From: Linnemannia elongata
Taxonomy: Eukaryota > Mortierellomycota > Mortierellomycetes > Mortierellales > Mortierellaceae
Direction of reading: 5' to 3'
Assembly (NCBI GenBank): GCA_036320915.1
Contig: JAXBDG010000011.1
Location: 828,501-892,500, forward strand
DNA length: 64,000 bases
Part shown: piece by piece, positions 1-10,400 of the stretch
Numbering within the stretch: position 1 is the first letter of the stretch
Layout: the number at the start of each line of letters is the position of its first letter
The notes under the pieces: model-generated
Databases searched by the model: none
Told to the model about the DNA's origin: nothing
The model's input: the letters and a program-made list of their open reading frames with translations, nothing else
Made by a program: the position numbers and the translations under genes

Positions 1-314
1 CTTCCTCCTTCCTTAAGCAACCCCCTTATATTTCTTATTCTTTTCTCCACAAAACTCATTCAGCTGTCTACAACAAACTTTTTTTACTCATTCACTCTCC
101 CTTCTTTTCTCCACTGTCAACACTGCTTTGTCAACAACTCACCTTGCACAACTGTAAATAATCCCGTCGAATTATTATATTTTCCGTTATCTCCGTCTCG
201 CTTCGCCTGACCCACAGCCATCCTTCCTTCTCTTTTGTCCAAAGTCGACTCTCTCCTCCACTCTCCTTCTCTTTCTTACTTTTTCTTTAGCTTACGAGTA
301 CACTTCTTTTCTGG
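1..314 (+). promoter_or_regulatory. 5' flank and leader of the kinase gene
   Basis: This stretch has no coding potential. It is strongly C/T-rich, with repeated CTCC/TTCTT tracts up to the ATG at 315, which is the usual look of core promoter and 5' UTR for highly transcribed genes in filamentous fungi. No clear TATA box is visible. The exact transcription start cannot be set from sequence alone. Confidence 0.5.
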
Positions 315-3300
315 ATGACATTTTCCATCCCCCAGCCTATCCCCTCTCGCTCCTCTCACCCCGTCCACGCCCATCAACGTCCTCCCATCCGTCGCTCTCA
401 ATCCCACACCACCACTGCATCCAACAACAACCCAGCCAACTCTTCAATCCTCTCTTCTTCTTCCTCGTCCTCTTCTTCATCCTCAACCACCCTGTCTGCA
501 TCCAACAATACCAATGGGCATGGCGGTCTGGTCGGCCTAACAACCTCTGGCGCCAATTCAAAGTTTGATATCGGCCATCTCTTCGTTAACTCACACCGAA
601 ACACCAACAGCAGCAATAACAACTCTCGCAACTACCGCCACAGTCTTCATCATCCAGACATTAGCGAAGATATCAACCTTGCCGATGACGATGATGACAA
701 TAAAGACGACGAAGACGACGAAGATGAGGATGTAGAGGATGCAGAAGTACGTCATGATAGTGGACATTACACAGACTCGTCGTCCGAGATCCGCGGTATT
801 CCGATTGGCAAACCAAGCTTCCGGTTCTTTAACAATAACGGCGCAAACAAGAACAATGGCGGCAATTTCAAAGCAAACGACTCGCTTTTCGGTGTTGCAG
901 GCGGCAGTGTCGATAGTCGAGGCAGGGCTGGAGAGGATCTGTCGTCTCGGTACCAACATCACCAACGTTACAGCCACAGCCACAGCAACAGCGACAGTCA
1001 GACCAGTATCAACCTGATGGCAGACAACCTAAAGGCTGCCAAAGCTGCCCAGGCCAAGGATCTGGCAAAATACTCTCGGCTCACCGATGACGACGAGGAC
1101 GAACAGGATCAGGATACCCTTCAGCAACAATACCACTACCACCACCTCGCTGCAACAGAGACAAAGAGACCCGATACCCGGAACCACCATAACCACACAA
1201 ACGATTTGATGCCGCAGTACCCTTCACACATCCAATACCAGGAGGAGCAACAGCAACGGCAACAATCACCTCACGGCCAAGCTGCCCATTTCAGCCATGT
1301 CCCCTTGTCGTCGACCACCCCTTCTTCTTCCTCCTCGACCTCCTCTCCTCACCGCATCTCTCATGCTACTACGGCTTTTCCGTCTCCTGCAGCTATTGCT
1401 ATCCCACAACGAACCAACAGAAAGGTCGAGTCTCGGGTCACTGAACTTGATCCTCCACTGGTTGCTGCTGCTCCTGAGCGCAGTAATACCTCCGTGAATT
1501 ACAATAACAGCAAGGGCCACTCCTCCCCAGCTCCTTCCGAACCGACCTATCGTACCCACTCTCCCAGTTATGCACATCCCAATATTTCTGTCGACACGTC
1601 CAAAGCCCGCCTGCAGACTCCTCCTACGGTCAAAGCGACAACAACTATCAACCCTAGGCCTGTGACCAACGATGTCCCAAAATCGGTTGCAGCAGGAACG
1701 ACTGCAGCATCGACGACGACGACAGCAACAGTCAAGCGAGCTGCTTCCACCAGCCAGTTGCCCAAATCTCACTCGTCAACCACACAATTGCAATCTCGAC
1801 CTGAAGGACAACTTGCTCTTGGTCTGAAAAAAGGCCCTCCTTCGTCATCGACATCATCCACTTCGACGTCGACCCCTTGCTCCGCCGTCTCGCTACCGTC
1901 GGTCGCCACCACACCAGCCACCAGCAGCAACAGCTCAACGCGCCCTCTGATGATGGCCAGTCAGTCCCGGCTCAGCTCGGCCTTGCCTCCAGCGCCGACG
2001 ATGCACCAACATTCATTCGGCACCTTTGATACCCAACCTTCACCTTCTGTTCTCCTCCCTTCCCTCTCACCCTCATCCCCTCGCGCCAACTCTGCCCTCG
2101 TCAACTCTTTGGAACAACTGTCGGTCTCGTGGAAGGCCCCTGAGAACACTCCCAGCTTCCCCATCAACCGCCTCCATCGCTCGCGAACCATCTCTTCAGG
2201 AACACGACCCAGCTTCAACTCTTCCTTCTCGTCAACAACCTCCTTCCCCTTCCATCAAAACAGCAGCAGCGCCGTCTCTCCCAGCACTGCCATGGTGACT
2301 TCGTCCTCCTACAGCTCCCTGCCTTACTCCCCTGCAGTGGCCTTCCTCTCCAACTTTGTTGAGGTCACTGCCCCACGGATGGCGCCCGATGAAGAAGGTG
2401 AACAGGTTGGCGACTTTATTATGGGCAAGGTGATCGGCCACGGTGGGTTCTCTGTGGTGCGCGAGGCGTTTGCGATCCACTTGGACGGAATGGTCGCGCG
2501 GGTGGCGGTCAAGATTGTTAAGACCCAGACAGGGCTGACGGACAACGATCGGGTGCAGAGGATGTTGGACAAGGAAATTGCCATCTGGAGTCGTCTCACC
2601 CACCCGAACGTGCTTCCGTTTTTGGCCGTCGAGAAACTCCCGACAGACACGTTTGTGTTTTGTGAGCTGTGCACGGGTGGACACCTTTTGGACTATATCA
2701 CTCGCGAGACCTCTGCAGCTGCATCTTCGACTGCCTCGACATCGTCTTCGGGCTATGGTGGTGGATGGGGTAGCAGCAACGGCAGCAGCAGCAGTAGGAC
2801 GGGCTTGGATGAGGATCATGCGAGACGAATTTTCAATCAAGTCGCGGAAGCCGTTCGATACCTTCACGAGGAACGACGAATCGTCCACCGCGACATAAAG
2901 CTCGAGAACATCCTGCAGCATGAGGACGGGACTTGGAAGATTTGCGATTTTGGCCTGGCCGAGTATCAGAACGAGGAAGCAGCCTCGTACTTTGGCTCGC
3001 CCACCATCTACAACCCCCGAGCCATGAACACCTCCGCGGACGGTAGCAGCAGCCAAAGTCACTCTCACACCCTCTCCCAGGACGGGTGCTCGAGCCACGC
3101 CAGCACCAGTAGCGCGATGATGGAGGAAGATGAAGAGGAAGAGGACATGGTTGGAGGATCACTTGCCTACTGTTCACCCGAGCAACTACGATCCCAAAAG
3201 CCTCTCCGCTGTCCCTCATCTGATGTCTGGTCCCTCGGTGTGGTCCTCTATGCCCTCCTCACCGGCCGTCTGCCCTTCCAGGACGAGTACGAGCCACGAC

Positions 3301-3557
3301 TCCAACACCAGATCCTGAACGGCCGGTATGAAGATCCGACTGAATGCAGTGCTGAGGCCCGCGATTTGTTAAGACATATGTTCCGATCCAAGCCTGACGA
3401 TCGCTGGAAGATCGGACAGGTCATGGATAGCCCTTGGTGCACTGGAACTACTCTTGTTGCCGAGCCTGAGAATCACTATGGTGGTGGTGGTAGTAGCAGT
3501 GGGTTCGGTGGTGGATTCGGTGGTGGATTCGGAGGCGGGTTCGGCAGTCGCTGGTAA
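315..3557 (+). CDS. Serine/threonine protein kinase with long disordered N-terminus
   Basis: Single-exon gene of 1080 residues. Residues 1 to about 690 are Ser/His/Gln/Asn-rich with Asp/Glu patches and no recognisable fold. The kinase domain follows: Gly-rich loop GHGGFS near 708, VAVK lysine near 733, HRDIKLEN catalytic loop at 858-865, DFG at 878-880, SPEQ (APE equivalent) near 953, and DVWSLG in subdomain IX, so all catalytic residues are present and it should be active. Two inserts are unusual: about 35 Ser/Gly residues between HLLDYI and the next helix, and about 65 residues between DFG and GSLAYCSPEQ in the activation segment. The C-terminus is a Gly/Phe repeat. The family within the fungal CAMK/Snf1-like kinases is not determined, and the substrate is unknown. 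The ATG at 315 follows a C/T-rich leader. Absence of GT-AG pairs at the insert edges was not tested exhaustively, so one insert could be an in-frame intron. Confidence 0.85.
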   Translation: MTFSIPQPIPSRSSHPVHAHQRPPIRRSQSHTTTASNNNPANSSILSSSSSSSSSSSTTLSASNNTNGHGGLVGLTTSGANSKFDIGHLFVNSHRNTNSSNNNSRNYRHSLHHPDISEDINLADDDDDNKDDEDDEDEDVEDAEVRHDSGHYTDSSSEIRGIPIGKPSFRFFNNNGANKNNGGNFKANDSLFGVAGGSVDSRGRAGEDLSSRYQHHQRYSHSHSNSDSQTSINLMADNLKAAKAAQAKDLAKYSRLTDDDEDEQDQDTLQQQYHYHHLAATETKRPDTRNHHNHTNDLMPQYPSHIQYQEEQQQRQQSPHGQAAHFSHVPLSSTTPSSSSSTSSPHRISHATTAFPSPAAIAIPQRTNRKVESRVTELDPPLVAAAPERSNTSVNYNNSKGHSSPAPSEPTYRTHSPSYAHPNISVDTSKARLQTPPTVKATTTINPRPVTNDVPKSVAAGTTAASTTTTATVKRAASTSQLPKSHSSTTQLQSRPEGQLALGLKKGPPSSSTSSTSTSTPCSAVSLPSVATTPATSSNSSTRPLMMASQSRLSSALPPAPTMHQHSFGTFDTQPSPSVLLPSLSPSSPRANSALVNSLEQLSVSWKAPENTPSFPINRLHRSRTISSGTRPSFNSSFSSTTSFPFHQNSSSAVSPSTAMVTSSSYSSLPYSPAVAFLSNFVEVTAPRMAPDEEGEQVGDFIMGKVIGHGGFSVVREAFAIHLDGMVARVAVKIVKTQTGLTDNDRVQRMLDKEIAIWSRLTHPNVLPFLAVEKLPTDTFVFCELCTGGHLLDYITRETSAAASSTASTSSSGYGGGWGSSNGSSSSRTGLDEDHARRIFNQVAEAVRYLHEERRIVHRDIKLENILQHEDGTWKICDFGLAEYQNEEAASYFGSPTIYNPRAMNTSADGSSSQSHSHTLSQDGCSSHASTSSAMMEEDEEEEDMVGGSLAYCSPEQLRSQKPLRCPSSDVWSLGVVLYALLTGRLPFQDEYEPRLQHQILNGRYEDPTECSAEARDLLRHMFRSKPDDRWKIGQVMDSPWCTGTTLVAEPENHYGGGGSSSGFGGGFGGGFGGGFGSRW

Positions 3558-4052
3558 CTTCATCACTACCCTCTCTATCTCTCTTTCTCTCTCTTTCTTT
3601 TCCACATACCAATAGCCATCCATCTCCTATATCTATATTTTTTTGTAGTTTTATTTTTCTGTGTTTTTACTCTCTTCAACCTCATCCTTCAAGCAAGAAT
3701 AAAAAAAAAAGAATTTGTACAGTACTACTTCTTCTCGCCAGTGATGATGCTATCGTTCCTTGTTGCCGTGAAAAAGAACACAACAACACACCTGTCATGG
3801 TGCTGCACAAAGTGTCAAAAGGAGGAAAAAATGAATTTGCATTGGGGGTCGGAGGTCGCTCTCTATAGCTGCGTGTAAAGAGTGCATACGACTTACCACC
3901 ATTACAATCATTACAATGAAAAGAAGGGTCTTTGTCTATGATGCGGTTTATTACTCGTCTTCTGCAGCACTACAAAAAAAAGAGAAAAGAAAAGAAAAAG
4001 AAAACGAAAAAAAAGAAAAAAAAAAAGAAAAGAAAAGAAAGGTAAAGGACAA
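3558..4052. other. Convergent 3' intergenic region
   Basis: This region separates two convergent genes. It holds the kinase 3' UTR, and near 3973-4041 a long purine tract of alternating A-runs and G (AAAAGAAAAG-like). No ORF, tRNA or conserved element was recognised. Confidence 0.6.
3698..3703 (+). terminator. Candidate poly(A) signal of the kinase gene
   Basis: AATAAA lies 141 nt after the kinase stop codon and is followed by an A-run, a plausible 3'-end formation signal. Confidence 0.45.
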
Positions 4053-6122
4053 TCAATCTATGGTGACATGAAAGATCTTCTCCTTGGATTTAGACACCAA
4101 CCCTGGAAGAGCCTCAGCGCCCTCTACAAGGGGCTCATGGAGCTCCGCAAGTCGCATCCGACACTCCCAAGAGTCCTTCCCCGGCACCGCCGCTGCAACG
4201 CCGACCCAATTTTTCTTCCCCAACATCTTGGCCGCCCTCAACAACCGACTGTCTTCCTCAGGGGTCCATTTGGAGTTCTTGAGATGGTTCTTGAACGATC
4301 CGTCGTAGGCCTTTTGACACTGCTCTGCTGTCCATGTGATGCCGGGCATCTCCTTTGCAATCGCCTGCCAGTTTGGGGTAAATAACGCTCCTGTTGCTTT
4401 CGTTGATGAAGAGTTGAACTCTTTCTCCTGGAGATCGACCTTGGCGAGCAAGGTGTCGTACTCCTCCTCGGTGATATACTGGCCCTTGTTAGCGACAGAG
4501 TTGAACTTGTGGCAAAGACTCTTGGCGTTGCGATACGGGAAGTAGTTCTTGGCTATCAGGGTCCAATTCCGTCCTACCGCTTGAACAGCCATCTCCAGCT
4601 TCTTGATCTCCGCGTCCGTCCAAAGACCCGCCAGCCCCCCATTGCGAACCGTCCGGAGATAGTAGTGGTGATGCTTGTATTGGGCCGGCGTCAAGTCGAG
4701 CTTCATTCGCTCAGCGACAATATTCCAGTTGACTCGGCGGCTCCGTAACTCCGACTTGCACTGCTCTGCGACCTCCCACAACCGGTCCGAATCCTCCTTT
4801 GTCCAGGAAATCGTCCGGTACTGGCTCATCTGGGCGGCAAGACTCTCAACCTCCTTCTTGAACTGCGCCTCGTCCGTCCTGTCAAGCTTCTCCGTCGCCC
4901 GGTTAAAGAAATCCTGACATTGTTCTGGCGTCCGCGTCGGCAAAGACCGTGCAATATTCTCCCACTCCTGGCCGAATCTCTGCCAGAGCCTCCAAAAGTT
5001 GGCCTGCTCAGTCTTGTACCAGGCCTTGACCTTGGGTGTCTTGTTGGTCATATCCATAGTCGTCCATTTCTCCTTGCACTGTTCTGGAGAATGATACTTG
5101 AGCGCTTCGGAGATCATATCCCACTGCCCTGTCCCATGTTTCAAGACATGCTGAATCAACGCCGTCTCCTCATTCATGGACCAGTACCGAGTTGGCTTCC
5201 GCTTCAGCCGATAATACTGATGCCTCAATTGCTCCGGCGTCACCTTGGCCATATCCCTCCCTCCCAACTGCAACATGAACCCCCTGAAAACCGCCTTCCA
5301 ATCATCCAACCCATGCTCCTTCACCAACTCCAGAAGCACCCTCGACTGCAACGTATCAAAGACCCGGTTCCGATCCGCCTCCTTGGGTTTGACAAGCGCC
5401 TTCCATTTCGCCTGACAGCTCATCGACGAATCATCCAGCTCCTTTGCAATCTCGCTCCACGTCTTTCCCTCAGCCACCAGCTCATCCAATCGCCGGACTT
5501 TTTCCTCGGGCCAGGAATCCTTGAGTTTCGGATCCAGTAAAGAAATATACCGACGGTGACAGCCGCGGTGAGGCACTCCAAGCTTGGATCCGATCGCTGA
5601 CCAGGAGAGACCGACCTCGTCCCGAAGTCGAAGGATCTCCTTGTCCATCTCGGGCGTGAACTTTACTTTCCGCTTGATGTAGGCTTGGTCGTCGCCGTCG
5701 TTGTCGCTGTCGCTGTCGGATTGGTTGGCTGTTGCTGAAACTGTTGAGGAAGATGATGATGAGGGTGATGTTGTTGTTGTTGAGGGTTCTGTGGATGATA
5801 CTGTGTATGATGCGGGTGAAGAGGTGACAATGACTTTCGACCTCCAGCCTTGCTCCTGGCTATTATTGACATCGATCGCTGACGAGGAGGTGGCATGGTG
5901 TTGGTCCTGAGCGAGTGCCGAGTGGTTCGAGAGTGTTGTGAATGTTGCCCTTGTCTGCGGTATCCTCTTAGACAAAGACGATGAGACTATGGTGATCCTA
6001 GTACCGAGACCGAGAGGAATATTAGAGTGAAGGCGACTGGCGTTTGTTGCTGCTGGTGACCGTGTAGAGAGGATGGCGACGCTCCGCAGACGGCCTGCTG
6101 TGGCCATGAGTGGGAGGGACAT
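4053..6122 (-). CDS. Multi-repeat Myb/SANT protein with predicted mitochondrial presequence
   Basis: Single-exon gene. An in-frame ATG at 6305 would give 750 residues, but that extension is an F-run and looks like leader. I prefer the ATG at 6122 (689 residues), which begins MSLPLMATAGRLRSV. From that start the first 75 residues are rich in Arg/Ser/Leu and lack acidic residues, the classic form of a mitochondrial targeting sequence. A Ser/Thr linker and a short Asp-rich patch follow. From about residue 155 to 670 there are roughly nine tandem Myb/SANT-like helix-turn-helix repeats with spaced Trp (for example WSMNEETALIQHVLKHG, WYKTEQANFWRLWQRFG, WTPEEDSRLLRAAKMLG) and the RTPEQCQDFF-type third helix. 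Myb arrays bind DNA. Mitochondrial location is an inference from the N-terminus; nuclear location remains possible if translation begins elsewhere. Confidence 0.85.
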   Translation of the reverse strand: MSLPLMATAGRLRSVAILSTRSPAATNASRLHSNIPLGLGTRITIVSSSLSKRIPQTRATFTTLSNHSALAQDQHHATSSSAIDVNNSQEQGWRSKVIVTSSPASYTVSSTEPSTTTTSPSSSSSSTVSATANQSDSDSDNDGDDQAYIKRKVKFTPEMDKEILRLRDEVGLSWSAIGSKLGVPHRGCHRRYISLLDPKLKDSWPEEKVRRLDELVAEGKTWSEIAKELDDSSMSCQAKWKALVKPKEADRNRVFDTLQSRVLLELVKEHGLDDWKAVFRGFMLQLGGRDMAKVTPEQLRHQYYRLKRKPTRYWSMNEETALIQHVLKHGTGQWDMISEALKYHSPEQCKEKWTTMDMTNKTPKVKAWYKTEQANFWRLWQRFGQEWENIARSLPTRTPEQCQDFFNRATEKLDRTDEAQFKKEVESLAAQMSQYRTISWTKEDSDRLWEVAEQCKSELRSRRVNWNIVAERMKLDLTPAQYKHHHYYLRTVRNGGLAGLWTDAEIKKLEMAVQAVGRNWTLIAKNYFPYRNAKSLCHKFNSVANKGQYITEEEYDTLLAKVDLQEKEFNSSSTKATGALFTPNWQAIAKEMPGITWTAEQCQKAYDGSFKNHLKNSKWTPEEDSRLLRAAKMLGKKNWVGVAAAVPGKDSWECRMRLAELHEPLVEGAEALPGLVSKSKEKIFHVTID

Positions 6123-6495
6123 TTGGCAATAGAGTTTATTTCTGGCGATCGATCTGTTTGATTCCTTGCAGCGGCTTTTGAGAGTTGAGATTCCTGGTTC
6201 CTGCGAAGGCTCCTGCTCGATTCCTCGGGGAAGGATGTGGTGTGAGAAGAAGAAGAAAAAAAAAGAAACAAAAGAGTTGTAATGAGCGAAAGTAAAGAGA
6301 AGCAAAGGGCCGGGATCAAAACACCCAAAACAGGGGACGACAATGGAGTTGACTGCTTTTTTCTTTTTATTTCTATGTGTTTCTCGCTTTTCAAGCGTGG
6401 CAACCTTGCACCCTGACTGGGCACATGGATCCCAATTCTAATATCTGTTCTTTCTGATGTATCTCGTAATGTTCAAAACAACCACAAAGGATTAT
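6123..6495 (-). other. Intergenic region upstream of the Myb-array gene
   Basis: This stretch lies between the preferred Myb start (6122) and the stop of the next minus-strand gene (6496). It contains an in-frame upstream ATG at 6305 followed by a T-rich (Phe) tract, which may be 5' UTR or an alternative N-terminus. Nothing else was recognised. Confidence 0.5.
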
Positions 6496-7458
6496 CTAAG
6501 GGGCCGGGACCATCTTGACGCGGACATCAAACTTGAGCGACCAGACATCATCCGGATTCTGTTCAATCCCTGCCTCAGCACGCGACGACCGAATCCGCTC
6601 AAACTGCTCATCCGTCAATACCGTCTTGGACGACAACAACGTCTCGGATTGAACACCATCCTGGCAGATCTTCACGTCTGCCTCCAACTGAGGAACGCGG
6701 TCCTGCAGATAAAATGACGAGGATTCTATGGTTCGGGCTCGGGAGTGACCTCGTCGGTAGACGGCCTGGCGTTTCTGCTCGCGATTGCTTCGGTTACTGG
6801 TGGCGACACTAGCTCGTGAACCTGCAACACTTCCTGTGGGAGTTGTGCCAACGCCTCCTACACTAGCGCCGCCACTCAAAACAGACTGGGGTCGGGATCG
6901 ACTGGCTCGGCTGCTGCGACCGCGTGAGCTTCCGTTTTCGTCCTCTGTCACATATTCTGGATCATGGTCATCGTCTACCGGTTCTCTGGTCTCAGATCCG
7001 TCGCCCTGGGAATGCGCTTCAGCTTCAGCTTCCGTCTGGGAGGCAAAGGCAGCTGCAGCTGCAGTGGAGGACAACTCGAAGCACTGTCGCTCCATGATAG
7101 CAACCTCCTGCAAGAGAAACCCCTTCCTGTTCTCGAGCATGGAGATCTCCTCGTGGAGGACTGCCCTCTGCGCCGTGGTCTCGTCGAGGGCCTGACGGAG
7201 GGAAGCAGAGGCTTCGGACATGAGACTCAGGTGGGGGATCATCTCTGGTTGGGAAGATGTCGAGGTTGACTGGGAGCCATGCTCACTGGCATTGTCGAAA
7301 GATTCTTCGCCTGACTCGACGGCAGGGGCAGGGGCCATTCTCGACAGATCTGGCTTCATACCCAAGCCCACTATCACCACTCACCATTTGATCAATAAGA
7401 AAATAATATAGTGAGTGCTTCACAAAAGTATACCAGGATGGAATAAACAACAATACGA

Positions 7459-7495
<37 letters not shown>

Positions 7496-10400
7496 CTTAC
7501 TCTTGCAGAGATTCAGAGTCTCTTGAGTGGCGCTGTCAAGATCCTCTCGGATCTGATCTATCTGCAGCCTCAGTTCTCCCATTTCTCGGTTTTGCTCCTT
7601 AATCGTCGTCAGCAGCCGGTCCTCGTTATCCTGCCACTCCTTCTCGGAACTTTCAAACATACTCTGGAGATTCTCAAGCTCTTTTGTCCGGGCAGCGAGG
7701 ACATCTGACTCTGGGTGGAAGAAGGGGTACAACAGGTCGTATAACGCTTGAGGGAGTGGTCCTTGAATCGGAGGGGTGGGTAAAGATTGTTCAACTGCCT
7801 CTGTCGATCCCTCAGCAGGAGCTTCCGTAGCTATACGGACCGCTCCGGTGACATCAGTACCTTCAAGAGTAGGGTCTACAGAACCGTGATAGGTCGCAGC
7901 CTCGCCTTGAGGGATGACATCTGGGTAAAGAGAGCCAGTAGAACGAGTGGTAGTAGCGTGGATGCTTGGTTCGGGGACAATGACTCCAGATGTGTTCCTA
8001 GTCGTGAAAGAGAGGCCAGGTGAAGTAGCCCTCTCTTCAGATGGGTCACCCTCAACACCGGCGCCATCGAGACCTCGAGGCTCAGTGGCGATGACACTTG
8101 ATGTCGAATGAGATAGAATGGAGGCGGTCTCAGGGTCATAACTTGGAAGTATCTGCTTTAGGAGCTCCTCGAGGAGCTCGCGGACGCGACGGGAGCATGG
8201 ATTACTGTCACCGACATCGCCACCACAGCGGTCAATTGTACAAGCGCGTGGGGCGGTACCGCCGGCAACACTCTGGCCATCAGCCTCGACTGCGGGATCA
8301 GAGTCAGGGACGGGCTCAGGCTTACAGCAGTGGCAATGGCGCTTCTCAAGTTCCTCAAGACGGCCGTCGTGGGCCTTGTGCCACCCTTGCAGTTCCTCAT
8401 GATTTCCTCGTCTGGCCTCGGCATGTTCCAGGAAAGAAAAGTCTTGGCGGTCGTGAAGGTTGACAAGGTTGCCGATCGAGTCTTCGTGAGTCTGTCTCCA
8501 GGCTTGCCATTCTTCGTCATGCTTCTTGTGCCAGGCTTCCCACGACTCTCCATGCTTGGTCCCAAGGGCCTCGATCCCTTCGTCTTGCTTCTGATGCCAC
8601 TCTCCGATCTGTTTCTGAAGCTCTTCCTGGACGGACAGAGTCTTTTCGCTGATCTTCTTGACATCCTCGACCAGGACAATGATATCCTCGGTCTTCTTGA
8701 TCGCCTCGGTTACCTGGGCCTTCAGCGCCTCATCATCGGTCCTTATCGCTCCCTCCAGCTTAGCTTCAAACTCTTCGACCTGGTACTTGATCTCATTAAG
8801 CACAGACGAATCCTGAATGTTGCCGTCGACAATGAGCTGGACCTTGTTCAGACACGCGACAATGTGCTCCTCGACAGCGGCAGTACCTGTCGTGAGCACA
8901 TTCAGCCCCTCCCTGATCGCAGCCGTCGCTGCGTCCGACTTTTGTCCCAGATGATAGTTGACGCCCTCAAGCGAGTTCATCAAGTTGGGGATCATCGAGA
9001 TGCGGTCCAGGGCTATGGCTCGCTCCTCGGCAGCCTTGTGAGCAGCTTCGTGCTCCTCAATACGCGCCCTTCTCTCGGCCTCAGCCTTCCGGGCTCGGTC
9101 ATCTTCGGTCTCTGGGGGCTTGATCGTATGGATGACTCTGAGAAATTCGCGCTGCATCTCTTGGTGCATGTGTGTCTGGCCTTCGCTGACAATGTGCAAC
9201 AGTTCAGTAAGACTCTTGTTCATCGACTCGAGTTCCTCCAAAAAGGTGGGCCTAGTAGGATGGATGGCTGCGGCAGTCATCTCCTCGATGACATTTCTGG
9301 GATCTTGTTCTTCAACAATCTCGGTCTTGGATTCGTCAGCAGCTGGGTCAGACGCATTTGCTGCTGTCGAACTGAAAACGGCGGCCAATCCTGATTGACC
9401 AAGGTAACCAGGTGAAGGACCTGGGTTAGGATTACCTCTCTGAATAGGCAGAGGTGGCAGAAGAGCCTCAACAGGATCTTTACCGGCGGCAGGGACTGAA
9501 GATTCAAGAGGAGCCTCGGTCTCGGTGGTGGCGGTTCTGGCAGCGGCAGAGGCCAGTTGCTCCTCAACAGCCCTCAATCGGTCCTCAACAGTTGGTTCGC
9601 GGGGTGGGGGTTCAGGAGCTTCAGAGTTGGCAATAACAGAGTCCTGAATATCGTGAGATGGTGGTGTAGGGGCTTGGGTAGGTGGGGCGACCAGCTCAGC
9701 CAACTCGCCGTACTTTTCGACCATAGAAGCAATACTAGCTTGAAGGCTCTCGATGGTGAGAACCAGTCTTTCGATCACAGGATCAGGCTTGGGCGGCTCT
9801 GCCTCAACAATGGGTACGACATCTGCATCCACAGCAAAAGTCGCGGCAACTGATCCAGCTGGCGCTAGAGACGCAGAATCCGATCTTGGGTCAGGTCGAT
9901 CCATAGAAGGATGGGAGTCCATAGTTTCTTCATTCCCCTCAGGCAAACCTTCGGGGACGACAGGCTCTTGGGATCGCTTGATGGCGCTGACGACGGTCTC
10001 AGGGAGTGTATTGAGGACGGCAAAAATATCAGTGCGTATGGCCTGCAGGTCGTTGGAGAACTCTGCACGGCGCTCGGGCTCCATCAAGGCTTGGGATCGG
10101 ACATCTTCGAGAGCGGACTCGATGCGAGTTTCAACACCCTTGGTGCTCTTGAAGACCATGTACATGTACTCTATTGTGATCCATATCAAAATAGTGTGTT
10201 GTTTGTCAGTAAGTAAGTTTGAACATCATTTCAACTATGCACATAAGAAACAAAGATTCAATAGTCCTTACTGAGGTAGACATTTAGGGACATGCGGTGG
10301 GTCTTGGTCCAGTCTTGAAATCCCGCATCCATGTTCTTGAACCCGTTTTCGAGTGCAAGGAGATTGGCATCAAGCCTACCAAGACCAGTCTGGTGAGATG

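Noticed and set aside
2232..3098. 288-codon minus-strand open frame opposite the kinase domain
   Set aside because: It is a shadow of the kinase reading frame; all catalytic kinase motifs are on the plus strand.
6123..6305. 61-residue N-terminal extension of the Myb-array protein from ATG 6305
   Set aside because: It encodes a Phe-run and leader-like sequence and would bury the presequence that begins at 6122.
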